Positions 16,701 to 26,028 are shown, counted from the first letter of the stretch. The stretch is DNA of 64,000 bases from Ottowia sp. SB7-C50 (GCF_033110285.1 NZ_CP136995.1:1054001-1118000); one strand, 5' to 3'. The notes: a model not told the origin generated them from the letters alone. Translations and numbers: made by a program.

Positions 16701-17492
16701 TCAGGTGGGGCCGGGCGCGAGGCGTTGCAAGCCCGCGTCGGCGGTCAGGCGCAGCACCTGCGCGCGCCTTTCGGTGGCGGTGACGTGCCAGTCGCTCAAC
16801 ACCACCTGGGTCAGCGTGCGGCCGGCGGCGTCGGCGCCCAGGTCGTGGTCGGCCGGCTGGTGCGTGTGGCCGTGGATCAGCACCGTGGCGTCGGCCGCGT
16901 GCAACCACTGGCGCGCCAGCGCGTCGTTGGTGTGGGCGTAGACGCCCTGGGCGGCCTGGTGTGCCTCGCTGTGCGCGCGCATCTGGCGCGCGATGGCCTG
17001 GCGCTCGGCCAGCGAACGCGCCAGGAATTCCCCCTGCCACGCATCGGTGCGCACCTGCTCGCGGAACTGCTGGTAGGCGGTGTCGTCGGTGCACAGCAGG
17101 TCGCCGTGCGTCAGCAGGTAGCGCTGGCCGGCGTGCGTGAGCACGGTGGGGTCGGCCAGGTCGTGCACGCCGTGCTGCGACAGGAATGGCGTGCCCACGA
17201 GGAAGTCGCGGTTGCCACGCATGAACAACAGGTCGGCGCGGGCGGCCGCGGCGCGCAGCACGTCGCCGCACTGCGACTCGAAGCTGCCGGGCAGCGCGCT
17301 GTCGTCGCCCACCCAGACCTCGAACAGGTCGCCCAGCATGAACACGGCGTCGGCCGGCGTGTGCAGAAGGTAGTGCCGCCAGGCGTCGAAGGTGTGCGGC
17401 TCGCCCGGTTGCAGGTGCAGGTCCGAAATGAAGTCGACCGTGCGCCAGTGCGCACGCGCAGGCAGCGCGGCGAACCGGGGCACGGTCGTCAT
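16701..17492 (-). CDS. lpxH: UDP-2,3-diacylglucosamine diphosphatase LpxH
   Basis: A 263-residue calcineurin-like phosphoesterase that removes UMP from UDP-2,3-diacylglucosamine to give lipid X in lipid A synthesis. Metal-binding motifs run in order: DLH (24-26), GDLFEVW (54-60), GNRD (93-96), a His in LTHGD and HGHTHQP near 210. The length is slightly above the usual 240 because of short insertions. It acts at the inner face of the cytoplasmic membrane. It lies 19 bases after ppiB and is probably transcribed with it. Confidence 0.92.
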   Translation of the reverse strand: MTTVPRFAALPARAHWRTVDFISDLHLQPGEPHTFDAWRHYLLHTPADAVFMLGDLFEVWVGDDSALPGSFESQCGDVLRAAAARADLLFMRGNRDFLVGTPFLSQHGVHDLADPTVLTHAGQRYLLTHGDLLCTDDTAYQQFREQVRTDAWQGEFLARSLAERQAIARQMRAHSEAHQAAQGVYAHTNDALARQWLHAADATVLIHGHTHQPADHDLGADAAGRTLTQVVLSDWHVTATERRAQVLRLTADAGLQRLAPGPT

Positions 17493-17511
17493 GGGGCGGG
17501 CGCGGCGCCGG

Positions 17512-18021
17512 TCAGGCGACGGCGACGGCTTTTTCGATCACCACGTCATCGCGCGGCACATCGTCGTGAAAGCCCTTGCGCGTGGTGGGCACGGCGCGAA
17601 TGGCGTCGACCACGTCCTGGCCCGACACCACCTTGCCGAACACCGCATAGCCCCAGCCCTGCGCCGAGGGTGCCTTGAAGTTGAGGAAGTCGTTGTCGAC
17701 GGTGTTGATGAAAAACTGCGCGGTGGCCGAATGCGGGTCGCTGGTGCGCGCCATCGCCACGGTGTAGGGCGCGTTCTTCAGGCCGTTGTCGGCCTCGTTG
17801 GTGATGGGGGCCTGCGTGGGCTTCTGCTTCATGCCGGGCTCGAAGCCGCCGCCCTGGATCATGAAGTTCTTGATGACGCGGTGGAACACCGTGTTGTCGT
17901 AGTGGCCGGCGTTGACGTAGGCCAGAAAGTTGGCGACCGACTTGGGCGCCTTGGCTTCGTCCAGTTCCAGGGTGATGACGCCGCGGTCCTTGATGTGCAG
18001 TTCGACTTTGGGGTTGGGCAT
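17512..18021 (-). CDS. ppiB: Cytoplasmic peptidyl-prolyl isomerase B (cyclophilin)
   Basis: A 169-residue cyclophilin without a signal peptide. Active-site signatures are [13 protein letters not shown] (Arg of FHR), QFFINTVDN and [15 protein letters not shown]. It speeds cis/trans isomerisation of prolyl bonds in cytoplasmic proteins. A paralogue with a signal peptide is encoded immediately upstream, the usual Burkholderiales pairing of an exported and a cytoplasmic cyclophilin before lpxH. The 135 bases between the two hold a family B repeat. Confidence 0.93.
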   Translation of the reverse strand: MPNPKVELHIKDRGVITLELDEAKAPKSVANFLAYVNAGHYDNTVFHRVIKNFMIQGGGFEPGMKQKPTQAPITNEADNGLKNAPYTVAMARTSDPHSATAQFFINTVDNDFLNFKAPSAQGWGYAVFGKVVSGQDVVDAIRAVPTTRKGFHDDVPRDDVVIEKAVAVA

Positions 18022-18089
18022 GCTGACGTAGAAAGAGGTGGTTGAAGGGGTTGCGGCGAGGCCGCAACGACTGATCCAGCGCGGGCGTG

Positions 18090-18156
18090 GCCGGGGTTTC
18101 CCCGGCCAGTGCGCGCGTCCCCCTGGGGGGGAAGGCGCCGAAGGCGCCTCAGGGGG
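18090..18156 (-). repeat. Family B repeat at the ppiA stop codon (shortened copy)
   Basis: On the minus strand the stop TAA is followed directly by CCCCCTGAGGCGCCTTCGGC, then TTCCCCCCCAGGGGGACGCG and a GGCCGGGG/CCCCGGCC hairpin. The closing ATGGCC hairpin is absent or decayed. Confidence 0.75.
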
Positions 18157-18834
18157 TTACTGGATTCTGGCGGATTGGATCACCACCATTTTCTGCGGTG
18201 CGTCGGTCGGGAAGGGGCCGCCAGCGCCGGTGGGCGTATTGCGGATCTTTTCCACCGTGTCCATGCCGCTGACGACCTTGCCGAACACCGTGTAGCCGTA
18301 CAGCGCCGGGTGGTGTTCGACCGCCTTTCGCGGGATGTCCTTCTGCAGCTGCCCCTGGAATTCGAAGGTCACCGGGTCGCCCGCCGGCAGGATCACGGGG
18401 TCAAGACGGCTGTTGTCCACCACGTTGATGAAGAACTGCGAGGTGGCCGAATGCGGGTCACCGGTGCGCGCCATGGCCACGGTGCCCGGCAGGTTCTTCA
18501 GGCCCTTGGCCAGCGACTCGCGGCCTTCGTGCTTGATGGACGGGCGGGTGGGCTTTTGCTTGTAGTCCTTGTCGAAGCCGCCGCCCTGCACCATGAAGCC
18601 GGGGATGACGCGGTGGAAGATGGTGCCGTCGTAGTGCTTGTCCTTGACGTACTGCAGGAAGTTCTCGACGGTCTTGGGGGCCTTGTCGGGGTAGACCTCG
18701 ATGACGAAATCGCCTTCGGTGGTGCTGAATTTCACGCGCGGGTCGGCCGCGAAGGCGGGCAGCGCGGTGCCCAGTGCCGCGGCGGCGCCCACGGTGGCGG
18801 CCAGGCGGGGCAGTGTTCTTCTGGAAAAGTTCAT
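18157..18834 (-). CDS. ppiA: Exported peptidyl-prolyl isomerase A (cyclophilin)
   Basis: A 225-residue cyclophilin with an N-terminal signal peptide (MNFSRRTLPRLAAT...AFAAD, cleavage near residue 30), so it acts in the periplasm on exported proteins. The SRRTLP segment is close to, but not a full, Tat motif. Conserved parts: [38 protein letters not shown]. The ATG at 18834 is used because the frame upstream from 18873 adds only unlikely sequence. Its stop codon abuts a family B repeat. It heads the ppiA-ppiB-lpxH-mtfA run, with the TPR gene 103 bases upstream. Confidence 0.9.
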   Translation of the reverse strand: MNFSRRTLPRLAATVGAAAALGTALPAFAADPRVKFSTTEGDFVIEVYPDKAPKTVENFLQYVKDKHYDGTIFHRVIPGFMVQGGGFDKDYKQKPTRPSIKHEGRESLAKGLKNLPGTVAMARTGDPHSATSQFFINVVDNSRLDPVILPAGDPVTFEFQGQLQKDIPRKAVEHHPALYGYTVFGKVVSGMDTVEKIRNTPTGAGGPFPTDAPQKMVVIQSARIQ

Positions 18835-18937
18835 GAAAGCAAGCGCTCCTGGAAAAAGAGGAAATTGAGCCAACGGTTTGGTGCCGCGCCAGGCCGCGCA
18901 AGTTCCCGCGCCGGCCCGGTGGGTGTCCCGCCGTCCG

Positions 18938-19501
18938 TCAGCCGCCGGGCTTAGCGGGCGGGGTCATCATGCCCCGCAGGGTGTCGATGCGGGGCGCCAG
19001 CCGCGCCGCCGCGCCGCCGTCGGCCTGGCGCGCGCGCTGGTAGGCGTCGGCCGCCTGGCGCACGCGCAGATCGCCCAGGTTTTCCAGCGCCGTGGCGTAG
19101 GCGGGGTTGATGCGGAGCGCGGCCTGCAGCGCTTCGTCGGCCCGGTCGAGCTGGCCGCGGCCGGCGTACAGCACGGCCAGGTTGTTCCACGGCTCGGGCA
19201 GCTCGGGGTAGTCGCGGGTGAGTTGCACCAGCAGTTCCTCGGCATCGGCCGTGCGGCCAGCGGCCGACAGCAGCCCGGCCTTGACGAAGCGCATCTGCGG
19301 GTCGCGCGGGTTGGCGGCGATGTAGCGGTCGGCGCGCGCCAGTGCTTCGGTGCCCTGGCCGGTGCGCTGCAGGCGCTGCACTTCGGTGTATTCGTCGGCC
19401 AGCGCAGCGGCACCTGCCAAGGCCAGCACGCCCGCCAGGCAAACGCGGCGCAAAAGGGTCGGCAAGGGTGGGGGGCGCAGGGTCATGTGAAGTCGATCCA
19501 T
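18938..19501 (-). CDS. Exported tetratricopeptide repeat protein
   Basis: A 187-residue protein with a signal peptide (hydrophobic core about 20-36, ending ALADE) and about three TPR units: ADRYIAANPRDPQMRFVKA, the PWNNLAVLY helix pair and YATALENLGDLRV. TPR proteins are scaffolds; the partner is unknown. In this gene order the protein commonly accompanies cysS and the cyclophilins. The start is uncertain: ATG at 19501 or 19486, neither with a strong ribosome site. The gene is divergent from cysS, so the 247-base region 19502-19748 must hold both promoters; a TATACT at 19562 is the only -10-like hexamer I could see there. Confidence 0.8.
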   Translation of the reverse strand: MDRLHMTLRPPPLPTLLRRVCLAGVLALAGAAALADEYTEVQRLQRTGQGTEALARADRYIAANPRDPQMRFVKAGLLSAAGRTADAEELLVQLTRDYPELPEPWNNLAVLYAGRGQLDRADEALQAALRINPAYATALENLGDLRVRQAADAYQRARQADGGAAARLAPRIDTLRGMMTPPAKPGG

Positions 19502-19748
19502 GAGAGGGGAGTCCGGGGCGGGCAATGCCGCCGGGCGCTGGCCGGATCGCAGGGCGCGTCTTATACTGCGGGCATTGTAGCCAAGCAGGCCGAACGCACG
19601 GATTCCTGGAGGGGAGCGTCGTTCCGCACCGCGGCGCTGCCGGCGCCGCCCGAGGTTTTCGTGGCCGGATGGCGAAAGCGACGCTCGATATCCATCCGTT
19701 TCGACCTTCTCAGGCCGTTCCCCGGCACCCCCTTTTTCGCCTTTTTCG

Positions 19749-21125
19749 ATGACGCTGCGCATCTACAACACGCTGACGCGTGCGCTGGAAGATTTTTCGC
19801 CCCTGGAGCCCGGCCACGTGCGCATGTACGTGTGCGGCATCACGGTGTACGACCTGTGCCACATCGGCCACGCGCGCTCGGCCGTGGCGTTTGACGTGGC
19901 GCAGCGCTGGCTGCGCGAAATCGGGTACGACGTCACCTTCGTGCGCAACATCACCGACATCGAGGACAAGATCATCCGCCGCGCGCTGGACAACGGCGAA
20001 ACCATCCGCCAGCTGACGGACCGCATGATCGCCGAGATGTACCGCGACTTCGACGCGCTGGGCGTGCAGCGCCCTACGCACGACCCGCGCGCCACCGACT
20101 ACGTGCCGCAGATGCTCGACATCGTGCGCAAGCTGCAGCACAAGGGCCTGGCCTATCAGGCCGCCAACGGCGACGTGAACTACGCGGTGCGCCGGTTTGC
20201 CGGCTACGGCAAGCTGTCGGGCAAATCGCTGGACGAGCTGCAGGCCGGCGAGCGCGTGGCCGTGAGCGACGGCAAGCAGGACCCGCTGGACTTCGTGCTG
20301 TGGAAATCCGCCAAGCCGACCGAGCCCGAAGGCGCCAAGTGGGACAGCGCCTATGGCCTGGGCCGCCCGGGCTGGCACATCGAATGCTCGGCCATGAGCT
20401 GCGCGTTGCTGGGCGACACCTTCGACATCCACGGCGGCGGGGCTGACCTGACCTTCCCGCACCACGAAAACGAAATCGCCCAGAGCGAGGGCGCCAACGG
20501 CGTGCCGCTGGCCAGTGTGTGGATGCACAACGGCTTCGTCAACATCGACAACGAGAAGATGTCCAAGAGCCTGGGCAACTTCTTCACCATCCGCGAAGTG
20601 CTGCAGCAGTTCGACGCCGAGACGATCCGCTTCTTCATCGTGCGCAGCCACTACCGCAGCCCGCTGAACTACAGCGACGTGCACCTGCAGGACGCGCGCG
20701 CGGCGCTGAAGCGGCTGTACACGGCGCTGGACGCCGTGCCAGCGGCCGACGTGGTCATCGACTGGTCCAACCCGTACGCCGCGCGCTTCAAGGCCGCGAT
20801 GGACGAAGACTTCGGCACGCCCGAGGCGGTGGCCGTGCTGTTCGACCTGGCGGGCGAGGTCAACCGCTCGCGCCGGGCCGACGATGCCGGGCTGCTGAAG
20901 GCGCTGGGCGGCGTGCTGGGTCTGCTGCAAGGCGATGCCAAGGCCTTCCTGCGCGCCGGCAGCACCCTGGATGAAGCGGCCATTCAGGCGCAGATCGACG
21001 CCCGCGCCGCGGCCAAGAAGGCCAAGGACTTTGGCGAAGCCGACCGCATCCGCGCCGAACTGCTGGCAGCGGGCATTGTGCTCAAGGATTCGCCCACGGG
21101 CACCACGTGGGAGGCGGCGTCATGA
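19749..21125 (+). CDS. cysS: Cysteinyl-tRNA synthetase
   Basis: A 458-residue class I synthetase that charges tRNA-Cys. It has the zinc-ligand Cys29 in [13 protein letters not shown] at 38-41 (CHIGHARS), a second zinc region HIECSAMSC with HHENE, and the KMSKS loop EKMSKSLGN at about 268. Length is normal. It starts the run cysS-glycosylase-accA on the plus strand; the glycosylase follows after 46 bases, most of them a family A repeat. Confidence 0.96.
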   Translation: MTLRIYNTLTRALEDFSPLEPGHVRMYVCGITVYDLCHIGHARSAVAFDVAQRWLREIGYDVTFVRNITDIEDKIIRRALDNGETIRQLTDRMIAEMYRDFDALGVQRPTHDPRATDYVPQMLDIVRKLQHKGLAYQAANGDVNYAVRRFAGYGKLSGKSLDELQAGERVAVSDGKQDPLDFVLWKSAKPTEPEGAKWDSAYGLGRPGWHIECSAMSCALLGDTFDIHGGGADLTFPHHENEIAQSEGANGVPLASVWMHNGFVNIDNEKMSKSLGNFFTIREVLQQFDAETIRFFIVRSHYRSPLNYSDVHLQDARAALKRLYTALDAVPAADVVIDWSNPYAARFKAAMDEDFGTPEAVAVLFDLAGEVNRSRRADDAGLLKALGGVLGLLQGDAKAFLRAGSTLDEAAIQAQIDARAAAKKAKDFGEADRIRAELLAAGIVLKDSPTGTTWEAAS

Positions 21126-21140
21126 TGCAGTTCATGAATG

Positions 21141-21197
21141 ATTTTGGCCGCCAGCGCTTGCGGATATTGCGATGAGCGCTACAAAAACAAAAGCACC
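21141..21197. repeat. Family A repeat supplying the glycosylase start
   Basis: GGCCGCCAGCGCTTGCGGAT followed by GATGAGCGCTACAAAAACAA. The ATG at 21172 lies inside, so the N-terminal residues MSATKTKAP come from the repeat. Confidence 0.72.
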
Positions 21198-21822
21198 ATC
21201 GGTGACGACGCCGTCTTACTGGAGCGACGCGTGCGCGCACCTCACCCAGCATGACCGGGTGATGAAGCGCCTGATTCCGCGCTTCGGCAGCGCCTGCCTG
21301 GAGTCGCGCGGCGACGCTTTCATGACGCTGGCGCGTTCCATCGTCGGGCAGCAGATTTCGGTCAAGGCCGCGCAGTCGGTGTGGAACAAGTTCGAGGCGC
21401 TGCCCAAGCGCATGACGCCCGACTACGTGCTGAAGCTGAAGGTGGACGCCATGCGCGGCGCGGGCCTGTCGGCGCGCAAGGTCGAATACCTGGTGGACCT
21501 GGCGCTGCACTTCGACAGCGGGCGCATCCACGTCGAGCAGTGGCACGACATGGACGACGAGGCCATCATCGCCGAGCTGGTCGCCATCCGCGGTATCGGC
21601 CGCTGGACGGCCGAGATGTTCCTGATGTTCCACCTGCTGCGGCCCGACGTGCTGCCGCTGGACGATGCGGGGCTGATCAAGGGCATCAGCGTCAACTACT
21701 TCTCGGGCGAGCCGGTCAGCCGCAGCGAGGCGCGCGAGGTGGCCGAAGGCTGGGCGCCCTGGCGCAGCGTGGCCACGTGGTACATGTGGCGGTCCTTGGA
21801 ACCCACACCCGTGGCGTATTGA
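21172..21822 (+). CDS. DNA-3-methyladenine glycosylase (HhH-GPD, AlkA-like)
   Basis: A 216-residue base-excision repair glycosylase. The helix-hairpin-helix is IRGIGRWTAEMFLMF (about 141-155), followed by the catalytic Asp in VLPLDDAGL (about 161-169). QQISVKAAQSVW is the substrate-side helix typical of the AlkA branch. It should remove alkylated purines. It lacks the N-terminal AlkA domain of E. coli AlkA (282 residues), as short family members do. The start codon and first nine residues come from a family A repeat, and the stop codon is followed by a family B repeat one base later. Confidence 0.88.
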   Translation: MSATKTKAPSVTTPSYWSDACAHLTQHDRVMKRLIPRFGSACLESRGDAFMTLARSIVGQQISVKAAQSVWNKFEALPKRMTPDYVLKLKVDAMRGAGLSARKVEYLVDLALHFDSGRIHVEQWHDMDDEAIIAELVAIRGIGRWTAEMFLMFHLLRPDVLPLDDAGLIKGISVNYFSGEPVSRSEAREVAEGWAPWRSVATWYMWRSLEPTPVAY

Positions 21823-21922
21823 TCCCCCCTGAGTCGCGCTGCGCGCGCCATCCCCCGGGGGACAACGCTGGCGGCCAGGGGAACCCCGGCCACGGCGTTC
21901 CCGCATGGCCTGCGCCGCGGCC
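21823..21922 (+). repeat. Family B repeat at the glycosylase stop codon
   Basis: The stop TGA is followed by one T and then CCCCCCTGAGTCGCGCTGCG, ATCCCCCGGGGGACAACGC, an AGGGGAACCCC core, GGCGTTCCC, and the closing hairpin GCATGGCCTGCGCCGCGGCC. It fills most of the gap before accA. Confidence 0.82.
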
Positions 21923-22003
21923 ACAGGAGGGCTGGCTTGCTGCGCAGCCCGCCCTCGACCAGCACATCCGGTAACATCGCCTCGTTTTCGTTTCAAGGAG
22001 CCC

Positions 22004-22978
22004 ATGTTGGCCAAACGGACCTTTCTTGACTTCGAGCAGCCGATAGCGGAGCTGGAGCACAAGATAGAAGAATTGCGCTACGTGCAGAACGAGAGCGCGG
22101 TCGACATCAGCGAAGAGATCGACCAGCTCGACAAGAAGAGCCTGCAGCTCACCAAGGACATCTATTCCGACCTGACGCCGTGGCAGATCACCAAGATCGC
22201 ACGCCACCCGGAACGTCCTTACACGCTGGATTACGTGCGCGACTGCTTCACCGACTTCGTCGAGATGCATGGCGACCGCCACTTTGCCGACGACCAGAGC
22301 ATCGTGGGTGGCCTGGCGCGCTTCAACGGCAACGCCTGCATGGTCATCGGCCACCAGAAGGGCCGCGACACCAAGGAGCGCACCGCGCGCAACTTCGGCA
22401 TGGTGCGGCCCGAGGGCTACCGCAAGGCGCTGCGGCTGATGAAGACGGCCGAGAAGTTCAAGCTGCCGGTGTTTACCTTTGTCGACACGCCGGGCGCCTT
22501 TCCGGGCATCGACGCCGAGGAGCGCGGGCAGTCCGAGGCCATCGGCCGCAACATCTACGAGATGGCGCAGCTTGAAGTGCCGATCATCGCCACCATCATC
22601 GGCGAGGGCGGCTCCGGCGGCGCGCTGGCGATTGCGGTGGCCGACCAGGTGCTGATGCTGCAGTATTCGATCTATTCGGTGATCAGCCCCGAAGGCTGCG
22701 CGTCGATTTTGTGGAAGACCAGCGACAAGGCGCAGGACGCGGCGGAGGCGCTGGGCGTGACGGCGCACCGGCTGAAGGCGCTGGGGCTGGTCGACAAGAT
22801 CGTGAGCGAGCCCGTGGGCGGCGCGCACCGCGACCATCGCCAGATGTCGGCCTTTCTGAAGCGCGCGCTGGGCGACGCCTGGCGCCAGGTCAGCGACCTG
22901 AAGGTGAAGGAACTGCTGGACCGCCGCTACGAACGGCTGATGAGCTACGGGCGCTTCAACGACACGAAGGATCGTTGA
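22004..22978 (+). CDS. accA: Acetyl-CoA carboxylase carboxyltransferase subunit alpha
   Basis: A 324-residue subunit of the carboxyltransferase that makes malonyl-CoA, the first step of fatty acid synthesis. Family features: N-terminal helical region with [15 protein letters not shown], then [32 protein letters not shown] and [11 protein letters not shown]. The ATG at 22004 follows AAGGAG. Partners AccB, AccC and AccD are not in the window. A terminator hairpin follows 30 bases after the stop. Confidence 0.96.
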   Translation: MLAKRTFLDFEQPIAELEHKIEELRYVQNESAVDISEEIDQLDKKSLQLTKDIYSDLTPWQITKIARHPERPYTLDYVRDCFTDFVEMHGDRHFADDQSIVGGLARFNGNACMVIGHQKGRDTKERTARNFGMVRPEGYRKALRLMKTAEKFKLPVFTFVDTPGAFPGIDAEERGQSEAIGRNIYEMAQLEVPIIATIIGEGGSGGALAIAVADQVLMLQYSIYSVISPEGCASILWKTSDKAQDAAEALGVTAHRLKALGLVDKIVSEPVGGAHRDHRQMSAFLKRALGDAWRQVSDLKVKELLDRRYERLMSYGRFNDTKDR

Positions 22979-23010
22979 CGGGCCGGCGCTGCCGCTGCAT
23001 CAAAAAACAA

Positions 23011-23034
23011 AAGGGGCCGCGCGGCCCCTTTTTG
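23011..23034. terminator. Terminator between accA and the YkvA-like gene
   Basis: AAGGGGCCGCGCGGCCCCTT is a perfect 10-base-pair stem followed by TTTG. It sits between converging genes, with an A-rich stretch on the other side, so it could work in both directions. Confidence 0.85.
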
Positions 23035-23055
23035 CTGTGCGCCGGTCGGCGCGGG

Positions 23056-23349
23056 TCAGGGGCGGATGGGGCGCACGCGCGCCTCAACCTTGCTGCGCAG
23101 CGCGCTCATCAGGTCGGGCGGCAAAAACTTGAAAGCCACTTGCAGCAGCAGGTAGGCGATCAGGCCGTCGTCCAGCCAGCCCAGCACCGGGATGAAGTCG
23201 GACACCAGGTCGATCGGGCTGACCACGTAGGCAACGGCCAGCAGCGTGGCAATCTTGGCCGCAGCGGGCGCGCGCGGGTCGCGCAGCAGGCTCCATGCCA
23301 GCAGCAGTTCCTTGCGGAACATCGTGAAAAGCCGGCCCAGTTTCCACAT
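23056..23349 (-). CDS. YkvA family (DUF1232) small membrane protein
   Basis: A 97-residue protein with two hydrophobic helices around the family motif YVVSPIDLVSDFIPVLGWLDD (about 43-63). The function of this family is not established. The ATG at 23349 follows GGAGGT; an upstream in-frame ATG at 23376 lacks this. It converges on accA with a terminator between. The region 23350-23490 separates it from the divergent tilS. Confidence 0.85.
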   Translation of the reverse strand: MWKLGRLFTMFRKELLLAWSLLRDPRAPAAAKIATLLAVAYVVSPIDLVSDFIPVLGWLDDGLIAYLLLQVAFKFLPPDLMSALRSKVEARVRPIRP

Positions 23350-23490
23350 GGTGTTACCTCCGTCGAGATCCGTCACAGAACAAAGCGCTCGCCACGCGAC
23401 CGCATGCGCCTAAGAACGTGGGGCCGCGCCGCCGGATGACAAGGGGGCGCACAAAATCTCGCCAGATCGGCCGATTACCATGCGTGACGC

Positions 23491-24519
23491 ATGTCCGATC
23501 ATCCTTTTGCGCCTGCCGACGACACCCCCGCCTTGCTGGACGCGGCGATGGACGCCTTCGCCGCCGAATCGCCCGCCTTGCCGCTGGCGGTGGCATTCAG
23601 CGGCGGCGCGGATTCGACCGCGTTGCTGCTGGCTTGCGCCGCGCGCTGGCCGGGGCAGGTCCACGCCTGGCACGTGCACCACGGGCTGCAGGCGGCGGCC
23701 GACGATTTTGAGCGCCATTGCGTGGCGCTGTGCGCGCGGCTGGGCGTGCCGCTGCAGGTGCGCCGCGTGGACGCGCGCCCGCTGGCCGGCCAGAGCCCGG
23801 AAGATGCGGCGCGGCGCCACCGCTATGCGGCTTTTGACGGTCTGGCGCTTGCCAGTACTGCGGATGATGCTATTAAAACAGTAGTCATCGCCCAGCATGC
23901 GGACGACCAGGTCGAAACCATCCTGCTGGCCTTGTCGCGCGGCGCCGGGCTGCCGGGACTGGCGGCAATGCCCGCGCGCTGGCAGCGCGGCGAGACGGCT
24001 TACGTGCGGCCGCTGCTCGCCGTGCCCGGTGGCGCCATCCGGGCCTGGCTGCGCCTGCGCGGCGAGGCGTGGGTGGAAGACCCGACGAACAATGAGTGGC
24101 GGCATCCGCGCAATCGCATCCGGGCCGGACTGCTGCCGGCGCTGCAGCGGGCGTTTCCGGCGTATCGCACCACCTTTGCGCGCAGCGCGGCGCATGCGGC
24201 CGAGGCCCAGCGGCTCCTGAACGAAGTCGCGGCGCAAGACCTGGCCGCCGCGGGCTGTCCGCCGCGCCTGGCGGTGCTGCAGGCGCTTTCGGCGCCGCGG
24301 CGCGCCAACGTGTTGCGCCATTGGCTGGCGGCTGTCCATGGGCAGACAGCCAGCGCAGCCCAGCTGGCCGAACTGCAATCGCAAGTCATGGCAGCGCGCA
24401 CGCGCGGCCACCGCATCCAGCTCAAGGTGGGCAGCGGCCACGTGCAGCGGCGCGGCGATTCGCTGTACTGGCAGGCGGGCAATCCGCCGCCCACGGATAC
24501 CGCCCCACCCACACGCTAA
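23491..24519 (+). CDS. tilS: tRNA(Ile)-lysidine synthetase
   Basis: A 342-residue ATP-dependent enzyme that attaches lysine to C34 of the CAU-anticodon tRNA-Ile, so that it reads AUA. The PP-loop SGGADS lies at 37-42; later motifs are HVHHGLQ, AQHADDQVETILL, SRGAGLPGL and VEDPTNNEW. Residues about 118-132 (LALASTADDAIKTVV, just before IAQHADD) are encoded by an in-frame family A repeat, an insertion in a loop of the catalytic domain. The C-terminal domain is short. The gene precedes lysC, a common betaproteobacterial arrangement. Confidence 0.92.
   Translation: MSDHPFAPADDTPALLDAAMDAFAAESPALPLAVAFSGGADSTALLLACAARWPGQVHAWHVHHGLQAAADDFERHCVALCARLGVPLQVRRVDARPLAGQSPEDAARRHRYAAFDGLALASTADDAIKTVVIAQHADDQVETILLALSRGAGLPGLAAMPARWQRGETAYVRPLLAVPGGAIRAWLRLRGEAWVEDPTNNEWRHPRNRIRAGLLPALQRAFPAYRTTFARSAAHAAEAQRLLNEVAAQDLAAAGCPPRLAVLQALSAPRRANVLRHWLAAVHGQTASAAQLAELQSQVMAARTRGHRIQLKVGSGHVQRRGDSLYWQAGNPPPTDTAPPTR
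23841..23892. repeat. Family A repeat inside tilS
   Basis: TCTGGCGCTTGCCAGTACTG, then GATGATGCTATTAAAACAGT and AGTC. It is in frame and stop-free, and encodes about 15 residues. Confidence 0.7.
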
Positions 24520-24522
24520 AAT
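24517..24522 (+). promoter_or_regulatory. Possible -10 box for lysC
   Basis: TAAAAT overlaps the tilS stop codon and lies about 75 bases before the lysC ATG. No convincing -35 hexamer at 16-18 bases was seen. Confidence 0.35.
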
Positions 24523-24597
24523 ACGCGGTTTGCCGGCTGCGCGCGCCCCATGGCGTGTGAAGGCCGCGCGCTTCGTTTTTTGCAACTTCGGAATGCC

Positions 24598-25869
24598 ATG
24601 GCATTGATCGTTCACAAATACGGCGGCACGTCGATGGGCTCGACCGAGCGCATCGGGCAGGTCGCCAAGCGCGTGGCCAAATGGGCGCGCGCCGGCCACA
24701 AGATGGTGGTGGTGCCCAGCGCCATGAGCGGCGAAACCAACCGCCTGCTGGGGCTGGCCAAGGAGCTGGCGCCCGGCAAGCTCACGCCGGAATACCTGCG
24801 CGAGCAGGACATGCTGGCCGCCACGGGCGAGCAGGCGTCGTCGGCGCTGCTGGCCATTGCGCTGCAGGCCGAGGGCCAGCCCGCGGTCAGCTACGCCGGC
24901 TGGCAGGTGCCCATCCGCACCAGCAACTCCTACACCAAGGCGCGCATCGACAGCATCGACGACAAGAAGGTGCGTGCCGACCTGGACGCAGGCAAGGTGG
25001 TCATCATCACCGGCTTCCAGGGAGTGGACGAAGGCGGCAACATCACCACGCTGGGCCGTGGTGGCTCCGACACCTCGGCCGTGGCCGTGGCGGCGGCGCT
25101 CAAGGCCGACGAGGCGCTGATCTTCACCGACGTCGATGGCGTCTACACCACCGACCCGCGCATCGTGCCCGAGGCGCGCCGCCTGGGCACCATCAGCTTC
25201 GAGGAAATGCTGGAAATGGCCAGCCTGGGCAGCAAGGTGCTGCAGATCCGCTCGGTTGAATTCGCCGGCAAGTACAAGGTGCCCATGCGCGTGCTGTCCA
25301 GCTTCACGCCCTGGGACATCGACCTGACAGAAGAAGCCAAATCCGGCACCCTGATCACTTTCGAGGAAGACGAACAAATGGAACAAGCCGTCGTTTCCGG
25401 CATTGCCTTCAACCGCGACGAAGCCAAGATCTCCGTGCTGGGCGTGCCCGACAAGCCTGGCATCGCCTACCAGATCCTCGGCGCCGTGGCCGACGCGAAT
25501 GTCGAGGTCGATGTCATCATCCAGAACATCAGCCAGGGCGGAAAGACGGACTTCTCCTTCACCGTCAACCACAACGACTTCGCCAAGACGCTGGACCTGC
25601 TGCGCGACAAGGTGGTGCCCGCGCTGGGCGCCGCAGAGGTCGTGGGCGACCCGCGCATCTGCAAGGTCAGCATCGTCGGCATCGGCATGCGCAGCCACGT
25701 GGGCGTGGCCGCCAAGATGTTCCGCGTGCTGAGCGAGGAAGGCATCAACATCCAGATGATCTCCACCAGCGAGATCAAGACCTCCGTCGTCATTGACGAG
25801 AAATACATGGAACTGGCCGTCAAGGCGCTGCACCGCGCTTTTGACCTCGACCAGCCCGCAGCGGCCTGA
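24598..25869 (+). CDS. lysC: Aspartate kinase
   Basis: A 423-residue enzyme that phosphorylates aspartate, the entry step to lysine, threonine and methionine. The kinase domain opens with IVHKYGGTSMG (Lys of KYGGTS) and has TTLGRGGSDTSA; two ACT domains follow (from about residue 265: VSGIAFNRDEAKISV, and from about 345: VSIVGIGMRSHVG), which sense end-product amino acids. The ATG at 24598 matches the family start MALIVHKYGG; upstream in-frame starts add non-conserved residues. The gene ends 28 bases before a serine tRNA. Confidence 0.95.
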   Translation: MALIVHKYGGTSMGSTERIGQVAKRVAKWARAGHKMVVVPSAMSGETNRLLGLAKELAPGKLTPEYLREQDMLAATGEQASSALLAIALQAEGQPAVSYAGWQVPIRTSNSYTKARIDSIDDKKVRADLDAGKVVIITGFQGVDEGGNITTLGRGGSDTSAVAVAAALKADEALIFTDVDGVYTTDPRIVPEARRLGTISFEEMLEMASLGSKVLQIRSVEFAGKYKVPMRVLSSFTPWDIDLTEEAKSGTLITFEEDEQMEQAVVSGIAFNRDEAKISVLGVPDKPGIAYQILGAVADANVEVDVIIQNISQGGKTDFSFTVNHNDFAKTLDLLRDKVVPALGAAEVVGDPRICKVSIVGIGMRSHVGVAAKMFRVLSEEGINIQMISTSEIKTSVVIDEKYMELAVKALHRAFDLDQPAAA

Positions 25870-25877
25870 CAGCCCGC

Positions 25878-25883
25878 TATAAT
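25878..25883 (+). promoter_or_regulatory. -10 box of the tRNA-Ser(GCT) gene
   Basis: A consensus TATAAT lies 14 bases before the tRNA 5' end. The -35 region (inside the lysC stop area) does not match consensus well. Confidence 0.6.
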
Positions 25884-25897
25884 CTCTGTTCTTCGCT

Positions 25898-25990
25898 GGA
25901 AACGTGACCGAGTGGCCGAAGGTGCTCCCCTGCTAAGGGAGTATGGGGTGTAGAGCCTCATCGAGGGTTCGAATCCCTCCGTTTCCGCCA
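25898..25990 (+). tRNA. tRNA-Ser, anticodon GCT
   Basis: 93 bases including encoded CCA. The acceptor stem GGAAACG/CGTTTCC is perfect. The anticodon stem-loop CTCCCCTGCTAAGGGAG carries GCT and reads AGC/AGU. The long variable arm (GTATGGGGTGTAGAGCCTCATC region) is typical of a class II tRNA. The T loop is GGTTCGAATCC. Confidence 0.96.
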
Positions 25991-26000
25991 GATGCAAAAA

Positions 26001-26028
26001 AGCCCCGCTCTGCGGGGCTTTTCTTTTT
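26001..26028. terminator. Terminator shared by two converging serine tRNAs
   Basis: AGCCCCGCTCTGCGGGGCTT followed by TTCTTTTTT. The stem is 8 perfect pairs. It is preceded by AAAAAA, so it also resembles a terminator on the other strand. Confidence 0.85.

Noticed and set aside
23410..25833. Minus-strand open frame of 807 codons opposite tilS and lysC
   Set aside because: Shadow of two conserved plus-strand genes.
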